DNA of 37,589 bases from Candidatus Hydrogenedentota bacterium (GTDB lineage: Bacteria > Hydrogenedentota > Hydrogenedentia > Hydrogenedentales > CAITNO01): assembly GCA_018056705.1 (NCBI GenBank), contig JAGPFE010000033.1, positions 1-37,589 of the forward strand, read 5' to 3'. This document shows positions 10,501 to 19,002 of this stretch, piece by piece. Below the pieces are notes generated by a model that had not been told where the DNA came from, did not search any database, and worked only from the letters and a program-made list of their open reading frames with translations. The translations under genes and the position numbers were made by a program. Each line of letters opens with the position of its first letter. Position 1 is the stretch's first letter.

Positions 10501-10663
10501 GGTTGTGATACGCGCGCGCGGCCTGGGGAACTACGTAAGATCGCCACGCCAGTTCCGTTCCTCCCGGTAAAGGGATATCTCCCGCCGTACCGGCAGCGGC
10601 TATTTCCCCCACCAGTCCCAGGCAGACTCCCACCATGATCCCAATCCAGGTCTGTCGCATCAT
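7496..10663 (-). CDS. Large secreted Kelch/InlB-like/beta-helix protein with C-terminal anchor-like tail
   Basis: A 1055-aa protein with a signal peptide (about 1-24). Residues about 45-385 hold repeated Kelch-type blades (repeated WVIGG/WLVGG and SSDG...W motifs). About 400-540 are two InlB-B-like repeats (GYRLASWTG; GYTFSGWRGD). About 570-640 are calcium-binding DTDGDG repeats. A segment starting VFVDPVNGADA leads into a right-handed beta-helix (about 640-860). A carboxypeptidase-regulatory-like domain (about 905-985; GSYTVRVSASGY) is followed by a Pro-Glu/Gln linker, GCFRC (1015-1019) and a hydrophobic tail ending AGRRRGKTS. It is presumably exported and anchored, with binding rather than catalytic roles. 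The start at 10663 (ATGATG) overlaps the queC stop and has GGGAG 5-6 bases upstream. Upstream in-frame starts would lie inside queC and lack a signal peptide. Confidence 0.85.
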   Translation of the reverse strand: MMRQTWIGIMVGVCLGLVGEIAAAGTAGDIPLPGGTELAWRSYVVPQAARAYHNLVALPPDYNSALMIGGYGLIGTVTVPVNPATKDYGVVGFDAWSSMNGSQWFRAGDPGPATSRFYAGLVELNSMLYLVGGQGGSEEDTFSTGQVWSSSDGANWTLLTDTAPWGPRQNMAVAAFDGKIWVIGGMDLSASETPGSPGFAVFPPDIWSSSDGRAWERITPSAPWGGCYGSQAVVFNNQLWLVGGLFTGPYGVGVKASETEVWYTYDGLNWYTPGTAPPWSSRYGHACVVFDNRLWVIGGRGEVAGGGGENVLSDAWSTADGVIWRQESDVPWRPREGFAATVVNGSHGPELWMTGGAFYALTQDQGYYQYTYFPEVWILGPPLSRYAITVEQPSNGRVYLFPRPALDGTLEENTLVAVRAVPDRGYRLASWTGYLEGRSGIQELFLMNGNVSFGVVFEPDPSVRVVIGAATGGTAQVSPAPGPDGSFAAGTTVTLTAQPDSGYTFSGWRGDVDGAQNPLVLTLNQSLLIVPVFSPVSSGVPLPWAACFSACEAQAASVPLADTDGDGLNDCQETCVGTNPADTDTDGDGMPDGWELRFLFGPGNPQDAALDPDEDGLTNLEEFLRRSNPLDAGSPGLCVFVDPVNGADASNRGSRTAPLRTLAFALSTVGGTPDLPGRVLLRPGNYEEQGLLSVPPYTRVLGLGGQPVPGEPPLAILNSRFTMAEGTEMANVMMMESDDLALTPDVPMVQVTGTRTRIRNVWFQGSGLGLTGIVVLNSALPPVVIERCTFFGLGSGIRIDGPSPRLRLNNFDFLAGPALVYTDNSVAKEDTGVIAGAGDATNPETGFNRFGAETSDPVVVNERSDPLYLQNNDWDTDDVNAAEKRVDSEGTVVIAPIAPPGSALLANALFCTVVDAASQSPITTAAASLQVSAYQPVTENENGVYAFPAVPDGSYTVRVSASGYQERAVSVALSGGTLKSVTIGLTVPGGTVEPQPEPEPEPEPEPEPQPEPRKGCFRCRQRDATSGTDNTDTADTLLMGLGLLALAGRRRGKTS
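7637..7688. repeat. Degenerate hexanucleotide tandem repeat (PEPE linker)
   Basis: About eight copies of a GGCTCR/GGTTCR-type hexamer encode the Pro-Glu/Gln spacer before the C-terminal tail of the Kelch protein. Such repeats can change length by slippage in steps of two residues. Confidence 0.7.
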
Positions 10664-11373
10664 TCGTTCTCCCGTGTTCCAGTGATGACCACCTCCCGGG
10701 CGTATGGAATGGGGTCCCGGACACCGCATGCGGCAAACGCTTTCAACCTCTCCACGCAGGTCGGACATGTCCCGCAGGCCGCTTCTTCTCCCCGGTAGCA
10801 ACTCCAGGTCCGCGAAAAATCCACGCCCAACGCCACTCCAAGCCGCACGTTATCCGCCTTGCTGTGCCGTACCAGCGGCGCGTGAATCGTCACGGGTTGT
10901 CGCCGGTTCAGGGACAGCACGGCATTTACACGTTCCAGGAAGGTGGGTGTACAATCCCAGTACCCGTATTCATCCTGGGCCTGGGCCCCGTAGTACACGT
11001 CACGGATACCCATCGCTTCGGCCGCAGCGGCCGCGATGGACAGCAGGATCATGTTCCGGTTGGGTACATAGGTCGGAGGCTGGGATCGCTCCGCTTGGGA
11101 CAGCGCGTCGAGATCCGGCACGGGCAGCCCGCCATCGAGAAGGGCCGTGGCGTTTCGCGCAAGGTCGGCAAAAAAATCCAGGCGGGCCAGGCGGAATATC
11201 GCTCCAACCGATTCGGCCTGCCAGCAGGCGCAAGCCAGCTCCCGTCCATGACGCTGCCCATAATCAAAGCCCAGCGCGTATACCCTAGACCCCCCACGTT
11301 GCCGGGCCACCTCGTGGAGAAGAACGGTAGAATCAATACCTCCACTGACCAGTACCACGCAAGATGCTGACAT
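10660..11373 (-). CDS. queC: 7-cyano-7-deazaguanine synthase
   Basis: QueC converts 7-carboxy-7-deazaguanine, ammonia and ATP to preQ0, a step in queuosine tRNA modification. The 237-aa protein has the PP-loop SGGIDST (10-16), GFDYGQRHGRE near residue 34, PNRNMILLSIA, and a C-terminal zinc site with four Cys (SCYRGEEAACGTCPTC). The length fits the family. The ATG at 11373 has GAGAGGG about 5 bases upstream. No queD, queE or folE is in the window. Its stop overlaps the start of the large Kelch protein (ATGA), so the two share a transcript although no functional link is known. Confidence 0.95.
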   Translation of the reverse strand: MSASCVVLVSGGIDSTVLLHEVARQRGGSRVYALGFDYGQRHGRELACACWQAESVGAIFRLARLDFFADLARNATALLDGGLPVPDLDALSQAERSQPPTYVPNRNMILLSIAAAAAEAMGIRDVYYGAQAQDEYGYWDCTPTFLERVNAVLSLNRRQPVTIHAPLVRHSKADNVRLGVALGVDFSRTWSCYRGEEAACGTCPTCVERLKAFAACGVRDPIPYAREVVITGTRENE

Positions 11374-11402
11374 TACACCCTCTCGTCCGGTTCTACACCG
11401 TT

Positions 11403-11411
11403 ATTCTACCA
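11403..11411 (-). promoter_or_regulatory. Putative extended -10 promoter of queC
   Basis: On the minus strand TGG-TAGAAT (hexamer 11403-11408) lies about 30 bases before the queC ATG. The -35 region (TTACGG at 16 bases) is poor. The predicted leader is about 23 bases. Confidence 0.35.
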
Positions 11412-11433
11412 CCGAAACCCGAACCCGTAACCG

Positions 11434-11456
11434 AAAAATGTAAGAAAATCCTTACA
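11434..11456 (-). terminator. Possible intrinsic terminator after the ComF-family gene
   Basis: On the minus strand TGTAAG, a 6-base loop and CTTACA form a 6-bp stem, followed by TTTTT. It starts inside the TAA stop codon of the ComF-family gene. The stem is short and AT-rich, so efficiency may be modest. Confidence 0.45.
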
Positions 11457-12243
11457 GATCCCGGCTGCCCTTCAGGGTCAGCGCGAAAACGGCGACGTAT
11501 ACGGCCCTGGCGCCACCCGCGCGTTTGAGGACCCGCGCGCATTCTTCCATGGTACCTCCGGTGGTCATCACGTCGTCCACCAGCAGGACGTTCCGGCCGC
11601 GAAAACGGTCGTCCACCACAGCGAAAGCTCCCCGGATGTTTGCACGGCGTTGTGCTGGATCCTTGATGCTGCTCTGGGCACGGGTAGGACGAATCCGCGT
11701 CAGTCCACCCGTATCAGGGGTGGGATACCCCATCCGCCGGGCCAGCATGTCCGCCAGCAGGGCCGACTGGTTGAAACCCCGTTCCCGGTACCGGGTCCGG
11801 TAAAGCGGCACCGGTACCACCACGTCAGGAGCCAGACCGGGACCGTCCCGGTTCAGGGTCGCGGCCATGGCTTGCCCCATCGTTTCGGCCAGTTTCACGC
11901 GCCGCCCGAACTTCAGCAATTTGACCGCGTCCGAGATCACGTCCGCGTACACCCCGGCCCCGAATACCCGATCGATATAACATGACGGGTTTTCCCGGCA
12001 TGCCGCGCAGGGGTAATAGTCCGGCGCGAAGCCGAGACCGATCATCTCGTAGTGGGGGCGGCCGCAACGGTCACAAAGGGGAGGCTCGATCCAGGGCGCG
12101 CCCGTCCAGCAGTGCGGACAGAAGAACCCGTTGTCTTCTGTCAGTAACCGGTCCCCGCAACGACGGCAGTACGTCGGTAACAGCCAGTTCTTCAGCGCGA
12201 GAGCCCAGGCCCGCCGCGCCTCAACCGTGACCCATGTCCGCAT
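11452..12243 (-). CDS. ComF-family phosphoribosyltransferase-like protein
   Basis: A 263-aa protein. The N-terminal part has four paired-Cys motifs (CRRC, CPHC, CDRC, CAAC) typical of the ComF double zinc ribbon. The C-terminal part is a type I phosphoribosyltransferase fold with the PRPP loop VLLVDDVMTTGGT (about 220-232) and the ComF motif YRERGFNQS. ComF is needed for DNA uptake in naturally competent bacteria, but members also occur widely without competence genes, and no other com gene is visible here. The ATG at 12243 has GGAG 8 bases upstream and overlaps the end of the symporter gene by 23 bases, so it is the last gene of that transcript. Confidence 0.9.
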   Translation of the reverse strand: MRTWVTVEARRAWALALKNWLLPTYCRRCGDRLLTEDNGFFCPHCWTGAPWIEPPLCDRCGRPHYEMIGLGFAPDYYPCAACRENPSCYIDRVFGAGVYADVISDAVKLLKFGRRVKLAETMGQAMAATLNRDGPGLAPDVVVPVPLYRTRYRERGFNQSALLADMLARRMGYPTPDTGGLTRIRPTRAQSSIKDPAQRRANIRGAFAVVDDRFRGRNVLLVDDVMTTGGTMEECARVLKRAGGARAVYVAVFALTLKGSRDL

Positions 12244-14026
12244 GCCGCGACTCCATGCGCCGCCACGCGAGGGCCAGCGCGACGCCCGACGCCACGCACA
12301 GCAGGGTCAGCGCCACCGCGGCCGGGATCCGGCCATAGATCCAGTATCCCGTGGCGAACAGCGCGCTGTAGATGGACGCGCACCCAAGCACCATGCACAG
12401 GATGCCCTGGGGTACTTCCCACGCCGTCTTTTCCGCGTCGCCCCCACGCATGCGCATGTTTCGCGTAATCGCCGTCCAGCCTGGGCCTCCGGGACGCACC
12501 AGCCGATAGAACCGCTCCAGCGTTTCCCGGTCCGTCGGGGCAGTCAACAGCGCCACCGCCACCCATCCCAGCGTGGTGATCCCCACCCCCGCGACCAGCT
12601 TGATCCACGGTTCAATATCCACCCCGTTACGGCCAAGCGCGAAGAATATCACCGCCACCACGAAGGAAATCACCATCGCGGCAATCTCCGCGGCGGCGTT
12701 GATCCGCCACCAGAACCACCGAAGAATAAACAGCAGGCCGGTGCCCGCTCCCACCTGCAGCATGAGATCGAAGTTGTCCTTCGCGCTGGTCAGCACCATG
12801 GCCAGGCCACCTGCCAGCACCATCAGTGCCACCGTGGTTACCCGTCCCACGAGGACCTTTTCTCCCTCGTCGCATCCCGGCCGGATAAACCGGGCGTAGA
12901 AATCGTTCACCACGTAAGAAGCCCCCCAGTTGAGGTGCGTGGAAATGGTCGACATGTACGCGGCAATCAACGAAGCCGCCACAAGGCCCAGCAGGCCGGC
13001 CGGAAGAAACGTGAGCATCGCTGGATAAGCCATGTCGTGACCGATCACCCCCGCGGCTTGCGGAAACGCCGCGCGCAGGCTGTCCAGCGTGGGAAACACC
13101 AGCACCGAACTCAGCGCCACAAGGATCCACGGCCATGGCCTCAACGCGTAATGGGCGGCATTGAACAGGAATACCGCGCCCACGGCATGCCGCTCGTCTT
13201 TCGCCGCCAGCATCCGCTGGGCGATATACCCACCCCCTCCCGGTTCGCTGCCAGGGTACCACACGCTCCACCACTGGACCGCCAGGGGCATGATAAACAC
13301 GGCTATCAGCGTGTTGCGCTGGTCGGGATCGGTGAAACTGGGAACCATGGCGAGTTTCGGCGCCAGTTCCGGGTGGGACAGCAGGCCGGTCAGGCCGCCA
13401 ACCTCGGGACGTTTCAGGGCCACGAACGCCGCGGCCACCGAGCCGATCATGGCAATGATGAACTGGAAAAAGTCGGTCAGAAGCACCCCCCGTAATCCGC
13501 CCAGCGAGGAGTAAACCACCGTGATCACGCAGGCCAGCAGGACCGTCTCCAGCGGCCGCAACCTGAACAGCACGCTACTGATCTTGATGGCAGCCAGGGT
13601 GACCGACGCCATGACCACCACGTTGAAAAATACTCCCAGGTACAACGCGCGAAAACCCCGCAAAAAAGCCGCGGACCTGCCACTGTACCGTAACTCGTAA
13701 AACTCGATATCCGTCAGGACACCCGACCGTCGCCACAACCTGGCATACACGAAAACCGTCAGCATGCCCGTAAGCAGAAAGGCCCACCAGGCCCAGTTGC
13801 CGGCCACCCCGTCCCGACGCACGATGTCCGTGACAAGATTGGGCGTGTCCGTGGAAAAGGTGGTCGCCACCATCGAGATCCCAAGGAGCCACCAAGGCAT
13901 GGATCGTCCCGCCGCGAAGAATTCTGCCGCGTTTGATCCCGCCCGCCGGGACACCGCCACCCCGACCACCAGGGACAGCACAAAAAACAGCAGGATAATC
14001 AGCCAGTCTACCGGTTGAAGCAGCAT
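12221..14026 (-). CDS. Sodium:solute symporter (SSS family)
   Basis: A 601-aa integral membrane protein with about 13 or 14 hydrophobic segments. It has SSS-family features: an N-terminal DWLIILLFF helix, AAGRSMPWW, FSTDTPN, ELRYSGRSAAFLRGFRA, and a later YMSTISTHLNW segment. These carriers couple Na+ entry to uptake of sugars, amino acids, vitamins or sialic acids; the substrate here is undefined. The ATG at 14026 has AGGGGA about 7 bases upstream, so I prefer it to an ATG at 14062 that would add a charged leader. The gene lies 71 bases after the ABC permease gene and overlaps the ComF-family gene. A second, divergent SSS carrier is at 32940-34514. Confidence 0.9.
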   Translation of the reverse strand: MLLQPVDWLIILLFFVLSLVVGVAVSRRAGSNAAEFFAAGRSMPWWLLGISMVATTFSTDTPNLVTDIVRRDGVAGNWAWWAFLLTGMLTVFVYARLWRRSGVLTDIEFYELRYSGRSAAFLRGFRALYLGVFFNVVVMASVTLAAIKISSVLFRLRPLETVLLACVITVVYSSLGGLRGVLLTDFFQFIIAMIGSVAAAFVALKRPEVGGLTGLLSHPELAPKLAMVPSFTDPDQRNTLIAVFIMPLAVQWWSVWYPGSEPGGGGYIAQRMLAAKDERHAVGAVFLFNAAHYALRPWPWILVALSSVLVFPTLDSLRAAFPQAAGVIGHDMAYPAMLTFLPAGLLGLVAASLIAAYMSTISTHLNWGASYVVNDFYARFIRPGCDEGEKVLVGRVTTVALMVLAGGLAMVLTSAKDNFDLMLQVGAGTGLLFILRWFWWRINAAAEIAAMVISFVVAVIFFALGRNGVDIEPWIKLVAGVGITTLGWVAVALLTAPTDRETLERFYRLVRPGGPGWTAITRNMRMRGGDAEKTAWEVPQGILCMVLGCASIYSALFATGYWIYGRIPAAVALTLLCVASGVALALAWRRMESRHADMGHG

Positions 14027-14097
14027 GACAACTTCCCCTGAAAGGAATGACCTCTTTCTCATTAATGTAATGGATTATCCCCGGGTCGCTCAAGCGT

Positions 14098-15303
14098 TCA
14101 CTCGTACCGCAGGGCCACCACGGGATCAACCCCCGCCGCTTTCACGGCCGGGTACACGCCAAAAAAGACCCCTACCGCCAGGCTGAACGAGAACGCCGTC
14201 ACGGCCGACCATGGCGAAATACCAATGGGGAGGCTGGGGTAGAAATAATGTAACGTGAACGCGCCCACGGCTCCCAGCGCGATGCCGATCAAGCCCCCCA
14301 GCACGCTCAGGGTAACCGCCTCGATCAGAAACTGCAATGCTATGTCCACGCGCCGGGCACCGATCGCCATCCGGATCCCCACTTCGCGGGTACGTTCGCG
14401 GACCGACACCAGCATGATGTTCATGATGCCGATGCCGCCCACCAGCAGCGAGATCGACGCGATGCCCACCAGCATCAGGCGCAGCATGTCGAAAATGCGC
14501 GAAAAGGTGGACAGCATGCCCTCCTGGTCGGTAATGGTGAAATCTTCGTCGTTATCGAAGGCGTTCAGAATGATTCGCCGCACTTCCCGCTCTACCCGGG
14601 GAATCTCCTGCTGGTTGCGGGCGGCCACCAGGATTTCAAAAAGTTCCTTGCGGTTGAAGATCAGTTGCGCGCTGGGCAGGGGAATCAGGCACAGGTCGCC
14701 AAGGTCAATACCGAGGGCCATCCCTCGTTCCTCCAGGATGCCCACCACCATGTGGCGGGACCCGTTGATGGTCACCCGCTTGTACAGGGCAGGCTGGTCC
14801 CCGAACAGTTCGCGTTTCAGCGTGGTGCCGATCACGCATACCCGGTTGCCCCGTTCGAGATCCCGGTCGTTGATGAACCGGCCGATCTGCGTGTACAGCT
14901 TGCGCACCTTGTCGAAATCCGGCGTGGTGCCGATGGTCAGCACGTTCCGCTGGCGTTTGCCATACTTCACGGCCGCCAGGCCGACGATGTTCGCCGCCAC
15001 CCCTTCCACCCCGCTGGCCTTGCGCTTGATGTCCCGGGCGATCTCATAGGTCAGTTTCCGGTTGCTGCCCGCGGTGATCGGAAACAGTCCCGTGGTTTCC
15101 TGCTTGCCGGGCGTCACGATCAGGATGTTGCTGCCCATGACGGCGAATTCCCGCTCCACGTACGCCTGCGCCGATTCACCCAGGGCGATCAGCAGGATCA
15201 CGGACATCACGCCGATGATCACGCCCAGGGTCGTCAGCAGGGAGCGCACCTTGTTCTGCGCGATGGCCCCCAGCGCGGTGAGCAGGTGATCTATCGCGCT
15301 CAT
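14098..15303 (-). CDS. MacB-like ABC transporter permease (FtsX family)
   Basis: A 401-aa permease without an ATPase domain. An N-terminal membrane helix (about 17-45, RSLLTTLGVIIGVMSV) precedes a MacB-type periplasmic core domain (about 46-250). Three C-terminal helices follow, with the FtsX-family signature RTREVGIRMAIGAR (about 308-321). It should work with the adjacent ATPase and fusion protein as a tripartite mechanotransmission-type exporter for lipids, peptides or antibiotics. Its ATG overlaps the stop of the fusion-protein gene by four bases (ATGA), showing translational coupling. Confidence 0.93.
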   Translation of the reverse strand: MSAIDHLLTALGAIAQNKVRSLLTTLGVIIGVMSVILLIALGESAQAYVEREFAVMGSNILIVTPGKQETTGLFPITAGSNRKLTYEIARDIKRKASGVEGVAANIVGLAAVKYGKRQRNVLTIGTTPDFDKVRKLYTQIGRFINDRDLERGNRVCVIGTTLKRELFGDQPALYKRVTINGSRHMVVGILEERGMALGIDLGDLCLIPLPSAQLIFNRKELFEILVAARNQQEIPRVEREVRRIILNAFDNDEDFTITDQEGMLSTFSRIFDMLRLMLVGIASISLLVGGIGIMNIMLVSVRERTREVGIRMAIGARRVDIALQFLIEAVTLSVLGGLIGIALGAVGAFTLHYFYPSLPIGISPWSAVTAFSFSLAVGVFFGVYPAVKAAGVDPVVALRYE

Positions 15304-16535
15304 GGCTGCGGCAGTTCCTTCACCACCTGGACAGCAACGCCGTCTTCCAGCCCCTTCACGGAAAGCGAGGTGACGATCGTCTCGCCTTCCGACAACCCTT
15401 CCAGGATCTCCTTCGTCTCGATATTGCCCACCCCGACTTTCACGTCCCGCCGCCGGGCCACGCCCCCGCGAACCACGTAGGCGTACTCGTCCCGCACCAG
15501 CGATTCACTGGGCACGTACAGGGTGTCCTGCCGGCGCTCGGTGATGATCAGCACGTCCGCGGACATGCCCGGGATGAACAGTTCGGGCGAGTCCACCACC
15601 CGGATCTTGCAGGGCAGATTCCGCGCGATCTGCTCGCCCTGCGCCACGGCCGGCGCCACAAAGTCCAGTACCCCCTTGAAGGTCCGGCCTGGATAGGAAT
15701 CCGCCTGGATGATGGCCTCCTGTCCGGGACGCAACGAGGCGAGGTTGGCTTCGTCGAAGGGGGCCTCGATCCGGAAATCCCGCGGATCCACCAGGTACAC
15801 CAGGGGCATGCCCATGACCACCGATTCGCCGGCGTGAACCATGACCTTCGTCACCACGCCATCGAACGGTGCCCGGGCAAAGGCCTTTTCCCGGACTGCC
15901 GCGGCCGCGTCCCGTGCCGCCTCGAACTGGATTACCCCCGCCCGGGCCACGTCCACTTCTTTTGCCTTCACGTCGGCTTCGCGGCGTCCCGCTTCGGCTG
16001 CGGCCTTGGCGTCCCGGGCGGTTTTCAAGGCCAGCAGGGCCCGGTCATAGTCACTGCGGGAAATCACCGATTTGTCGAGCAACTCCCGCACGCGGTTGTA
16101 ATCTACCTCGGCCTGCTCCAGGGCCGTGGTCGCGCGGCGGATTTCGATTTCCGCCACATCCCGCGCGGCCTTGGCTCCCTCCTCCGCCTGGATGAGGCGG
16201 GTACGTCCTACTTCGAGGTTAGCCTCTGCCAGTGCCAGTTGCGCGTCCAGTTCCGCGTGCTCCAGTTCCACCACCAGGTCCCCCGCCCGTACCTGCTGGC
16301 CTTCCGTCACGTGCACCTGCCGAACCACCCCCACGGTTCCGGCCGCCACCCGCGCGTGACGCGTCGGTACCACCGCCCCGGTAGTGATCGCTGCCACGGT
16401 TTCTATCACCTCGCCCCGCCTGACCGTGTCCACGGTGACGGCTATCGGCGGGCGTTGCAGGTATTTCCAGGCAATCGCCGCCGCCAGGGCCCCCAGCAGT
16501 ATCGTCCAGAACAGGTACCGCGCGATGGTTTTCAT
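15300..16535 (-). CDS. MacA/HlyD-type membrane fusion protein
   Basis: A 411-aa periplasmic adaptor. An N-terminal membrane anchor (about 7-24) is followed by a split biotinyl/lipoyl-like domain (VRQVHVTEGQQVRAGDLV), a long helical coiled coil (about 95-200, Ala/Glu/Arg-rich), the second lipoyl half (FDGVVTKVMVHAGESV), and beta-barrel and membrane-proximal domains. It would link the MacB-like permease to an outer-membrane channel; no TolC homologue is in the window. Its ATG overlaps the ATPase stop (16532-16535) and its stop overlaps the permease start, so all three form one coupled unit. Confidence 0.92.
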   Translation of the reverse strand: MKTIARYLFWTILLGALAAAIAWKYLQRPPIAVTVDTVRRGEVIETVAAITTGAVVPTRHARVAAGTVGVVRQVHVTEGQQVRAGDLVVELEHAELDAQLALAEANLEVGRTRLIQAEEGAKAARDVAEIEIRRATTALEQAEVDYNRVRELLDKSVISRSDYDRALLALKTARDAKAAAEAGRREADVKAKEVDVARAGVIQFEAARDAAAAVREKAFARAPFDGVVTKVMVHAGESVVMGMPLVYLVDPRDFRIEAPFDEANLASLRPGQEAIIQADSYPGRTFKGVLDFVAPAVAQGEQIARNLPCKIRVVDSPELFIPGMSADVLIITERRQDTLYVPSESLVRDEYAYVVRGGVARRRDVKVGVGNIETKEILEGLSEGETIVTSLSVKGLEDGVAVQVVKELPQP

Positions 16536-17251
16536 GGAGCAGCATTTCCCGTGTCGTCCACGATACGCCCGTCCCGGAAACGGATGATCCGTTGGGCCCG
16601 GGCCGCCACGTCCGGCTCGTGGGTCACCATGACGATGGTATGCCCCTGCCGATGCAAGGAATCGAACAGGGCCAGAATACTCTCTCCGCTCTGACTGTCC
16701 AGGTTGCCCGTGGGTTCATCGGCGAAAATAACGTTCGGACGATTCACCAGGGCCCGGGCAATCGCCACCCGTTGACGCTGCCCACCCGAAAGTTCAGAAG
16801 GCCGGTGACGTAACCGGTCGCCGAGTCCCACCGTTTCCAGCGCGGCCACGGCCCGCTTCACCCGTTCCCGCCGCGGCACGCCCGAGTACATCATCGGCAA
16901 TTCCACGTTTTCCAGGGCCGAACTCCGGGCGAGCAGGTTGAAATTCTGAAACACGAATCCAATCTCCCGGTTCCGGATCCGGGCCAGCTGGATCTCGGAA
17001 TATTCGCTCACTTTCCGGCCCATGAACCAGTATTCCCCGGAAGTCGGACGGGACAGGCACCCGAGAATATCCAGGAAAGTGGTCTTGCCCGAACCTGATG
17101 GCCCCATGATGGCCACGTAACTGCCCCGCCGGATAACCAGAGTTACTTCCCGAAGGGCGTGTAACGAATCCGCGCCCATCAGGTAAACTTTGGAGAGGTC
17201 CTTGACGACGATGATGTTGTCCGGATCGGGCTGATTCACTGACAACATCAT
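16532..17251 (-). CDS. MacB/LolD-type ABC transporter ATPase
   Basis: A 239-aa nucleotide-binding subunit. Walker A GPSGSGKTT (50-58), Q-loop FQNFNLL, signature LSGGQRQR (154-161), Walker B VIFADEPTGNLDS and the switch His in MVTHEPD are all present. The closest subfamily is that of MacB, LolD and FtsE, which serve FtsX-type permeases. I place the start at the tandem ATGs 17251/17248. Longer in-frame starts would run into the opposite-strand lipoprotein gene, and the visible ribosome-binding sequence is weak. It is the first gene of the exporter operon and diverges from the lipoprotein gene with less than 50 bases between the starts, so the two promoters must overlap. Confidence 0.93.
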   Translation of the reverse strand: MMLSVNQPDPDNIIVVKDLSKVYLMGADSLHALREVTLVIRRGSYVAIMGPSGSGKTTFLDILGCLSRPTSGEYWFMGRKVSEYSEIQLARIRNREIGFVFQNFNLLARSSALENVELPMMYSGVPRRERVKRAVAALETVGLGDRLRHRPSELSGGQRQRVAIARALVNRPNVIFADEPTGNLDSQSGESILALFDSLHRQGHTIVMVTHEPDVAARAQRIIRFRDGRIVDDTGNAAP

Positions 17252-17300
17252 ATACCAACCGGGGCAGTATCCACGCTGTCGCGGAAGAGGGAGGATGCCC

Positions 17301-18965
17301 ATGTCGCGGTACATCGGCTGGACGCGCTTTGCAACGCTGGGACTCATCCTAGCGGGACTGTCCGGTTGTCCCTTCCCGGACGGTATTGGCGTCTCCAACA
17401 CCCTGCTTTCCTTTGAACGCAACGAACGCCCCATGTTTCTGGACGTCTGGAATCTGCTCCCGGACCGGGATCTTGACATCACGGTTTCGCCGTCCGCTTC
17501 CTGGATTGTCTGTTCTCCCACCCGGGTCACCTGCAGGGCCTCGTCCTCCCTGGCGGATCGGGAAACAGCAGCCATCCAGGTCAGCATCGACCGGACCCGC
17601 CTCTCCGCGGGCGTCCATCAAGGCAAAATCCGACTTCGGGCCACGGGCGTGCGTACCGTGGAAGTGGAGGTCACCGTCACCCAGGACGCCCCTGGCTCCG
17701 CTCCGTCCCTCTCCCTCGGCCAGGTCACTCCGAACTTCCAGAAACCCTACATCGTCGAATACAGTTTCGTGCTGCGCGACAAGGCCAACCGGCCCGTCGT
17801 GGCGGATCCTGCCCAGTTCGACCTGATGGCCTGGGAAGGCGGTACCGCCGTGGATGCCGCCGTTTCAGGGCTCCAGTTGCGCCGGGCAGCCGCCCGGCAG
17901 GCACGATTGGAAATCGTGCTGGATTACAGTGCCCTGCCCCGGCAACAGGCAGGTCTCCTGGAAACCATGGAACTACTTGCGTCAGACACCCTGTTGAACG
18001 CGCTGGACGCGAACATGCTGGTATCCGCCAGCGCGTTTTACCGGGACGACCGGCCGTCCGTCCTGGTCGCCGTACCCAGTATCAACCGCCAGTACACCCG
18101 CGACCGGATCGCCGCGATCGAAACGGAATATGTCCAGGGATTCGCATCGGGAGCGCGACTGTTTGACGCCCTCATCGACGCGATTAACCGAATCAAAAAC
18201 AGTTCGGACAGCACGGGAAGCGGGTACCTACTGGTCATAGCCGATGGTCGGGACACTTCGAGCGTCCGAACCTCCCGGGAGGTCATCCAGGCGGCCAACG
18301 CCGCGCGCGTGGCCATCTATGCCGTGGGAGTCGGGGAGAATCCCCAGGGTACGTCCACCCTTACCAATCTCGCTTATTCAACGGGAGGCGAATATTTCGC
18401 CTCGACCCAGGGAGAGGACCTCGTTCAGGCCATCGCGCGCCTGGTTAACGAACTCGAAAGTCGCTACACCGTCCGGTGGACCGCTCTCCGCCGGGACCAG
18501 GCGGCCTTCTTCCCCGCGTTCTCGGTCAGCCTGAACGGCGCGGCGGCCCGGTATGTCTCCGCCACGGCCTATGATGCCTCGAAATATCGTGGAAACGTGC
18601 TGGAGGGACGGATCGCCGCGCGCGCCTCCGCGAGCGAAGATCGATCTACCCTCTTCCTCTGGCTCGACTATGCCCCCCGGAACGTGGACCGGTTGCGCCT
18701 GCGCCTGCGCGTGGCAGGCGGGTTCACGGTCACCAAGGTCGAAACCGCCGATGGAGGCCTGATCGCCAACTGGACCATTCACCGGGCCACCGATGGCGAC
18801 CAGTGGATCATCGACCTGGAGGGTAACGGTCAGTACCTGCCCTACGCCGGGTTCGGCCCCCTGGCGCGGCTGGAATTCGACGCGCTGTATGACAGTCCCG
18901 TGTTGTCCCTGGAACCGGACAACACGCTCTATGTCAACGGTCAGTCTTTTGTCGTGATAGAGTAA
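17301..18965 (+). CDS. BACON + VWA-like lipoprotein, paralogue 1
   Basis: A 554-aa lipoprotein: signal peptide with lipobox LSGC, Cys at residue 23. One BACON-like beta-sandwich (about 29-130; IGVSNTLLSF...LDVWN) is followed by a linker module (ADPAQFDLMAWEGG) and a von Willebrand A-like domain (about 190-400). The first metal motif is degenerate (LDYSALP instead of DxSxS), but ADGRDTSS resembles an intact second metal loop. A C-terminal beta domain (about 425-554; LDYAPRNVDRLRLRLRV) looks cohesin-like, which is inference. The start at 17301 has GGAGG 6 bases upstream, while the ATG at 17295 would abut it. It is the first of three lipoprotein genes in a row. Adhesion or scaffold roles are plausible; function is unknown. 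Confidence 0.85.
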   Translation: MSRYIGWTRFATLGLILAGLSGCPFPDGIGVSNTLLSFERNERPMFLDVWNLLPDRDLDITVSPSASWIVCSPTRVTCRASSSLADRETAAIQVSIDRTRLSAGVHQGKIRLRATGVRTVEVEVTVTQDAPGSAPSLSLGQVTPNFQKPYIVEYSFVLRDKANRPVVADPAQFDLMAWEGGTAVDAAVSGLQLRRAAARQARLEIVLDYSALPRQQAGLLETMELLASDTLLNALDANMLVSASAFYRDDRPSVLVAVPSINRQYTRDRIAAIETEYVQGFASGARLFDALIDAINRIKNSSDSTGSGYLLVIADGRDTSSVRTSREVIQAANAARVAIYAVGVGENPQGTSTLTNLAYSTGGEYFASTQGEDLVQAIARLVNELESRYTVRWTALRRDQAAFFPAFSVSLNGAAARYVSATAYDASKYRGNVLEGRIAARASASEDRSTLFLWLDYAPRNVDRLRLRLRVAGGFTVTKVETADGGLIANWTIHRATDGDQWIIDLEGNGQYLPYAGFGPLARLEFDALYDSPVLSLEPDNTLYVNGQSFVVIE

Positions 18966-19002
18966 CCGGAGAAACCGGTCGCGAACCGCAGGGAGACCTC
19001 GC

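Noticed and set aside
12131..13495. Plus-strand open frame opposite the sodium symporter
   Set aside because: Arg/His/Gln-rich shadow of a membrane protein gene, with no domain or ribosome-binding support.
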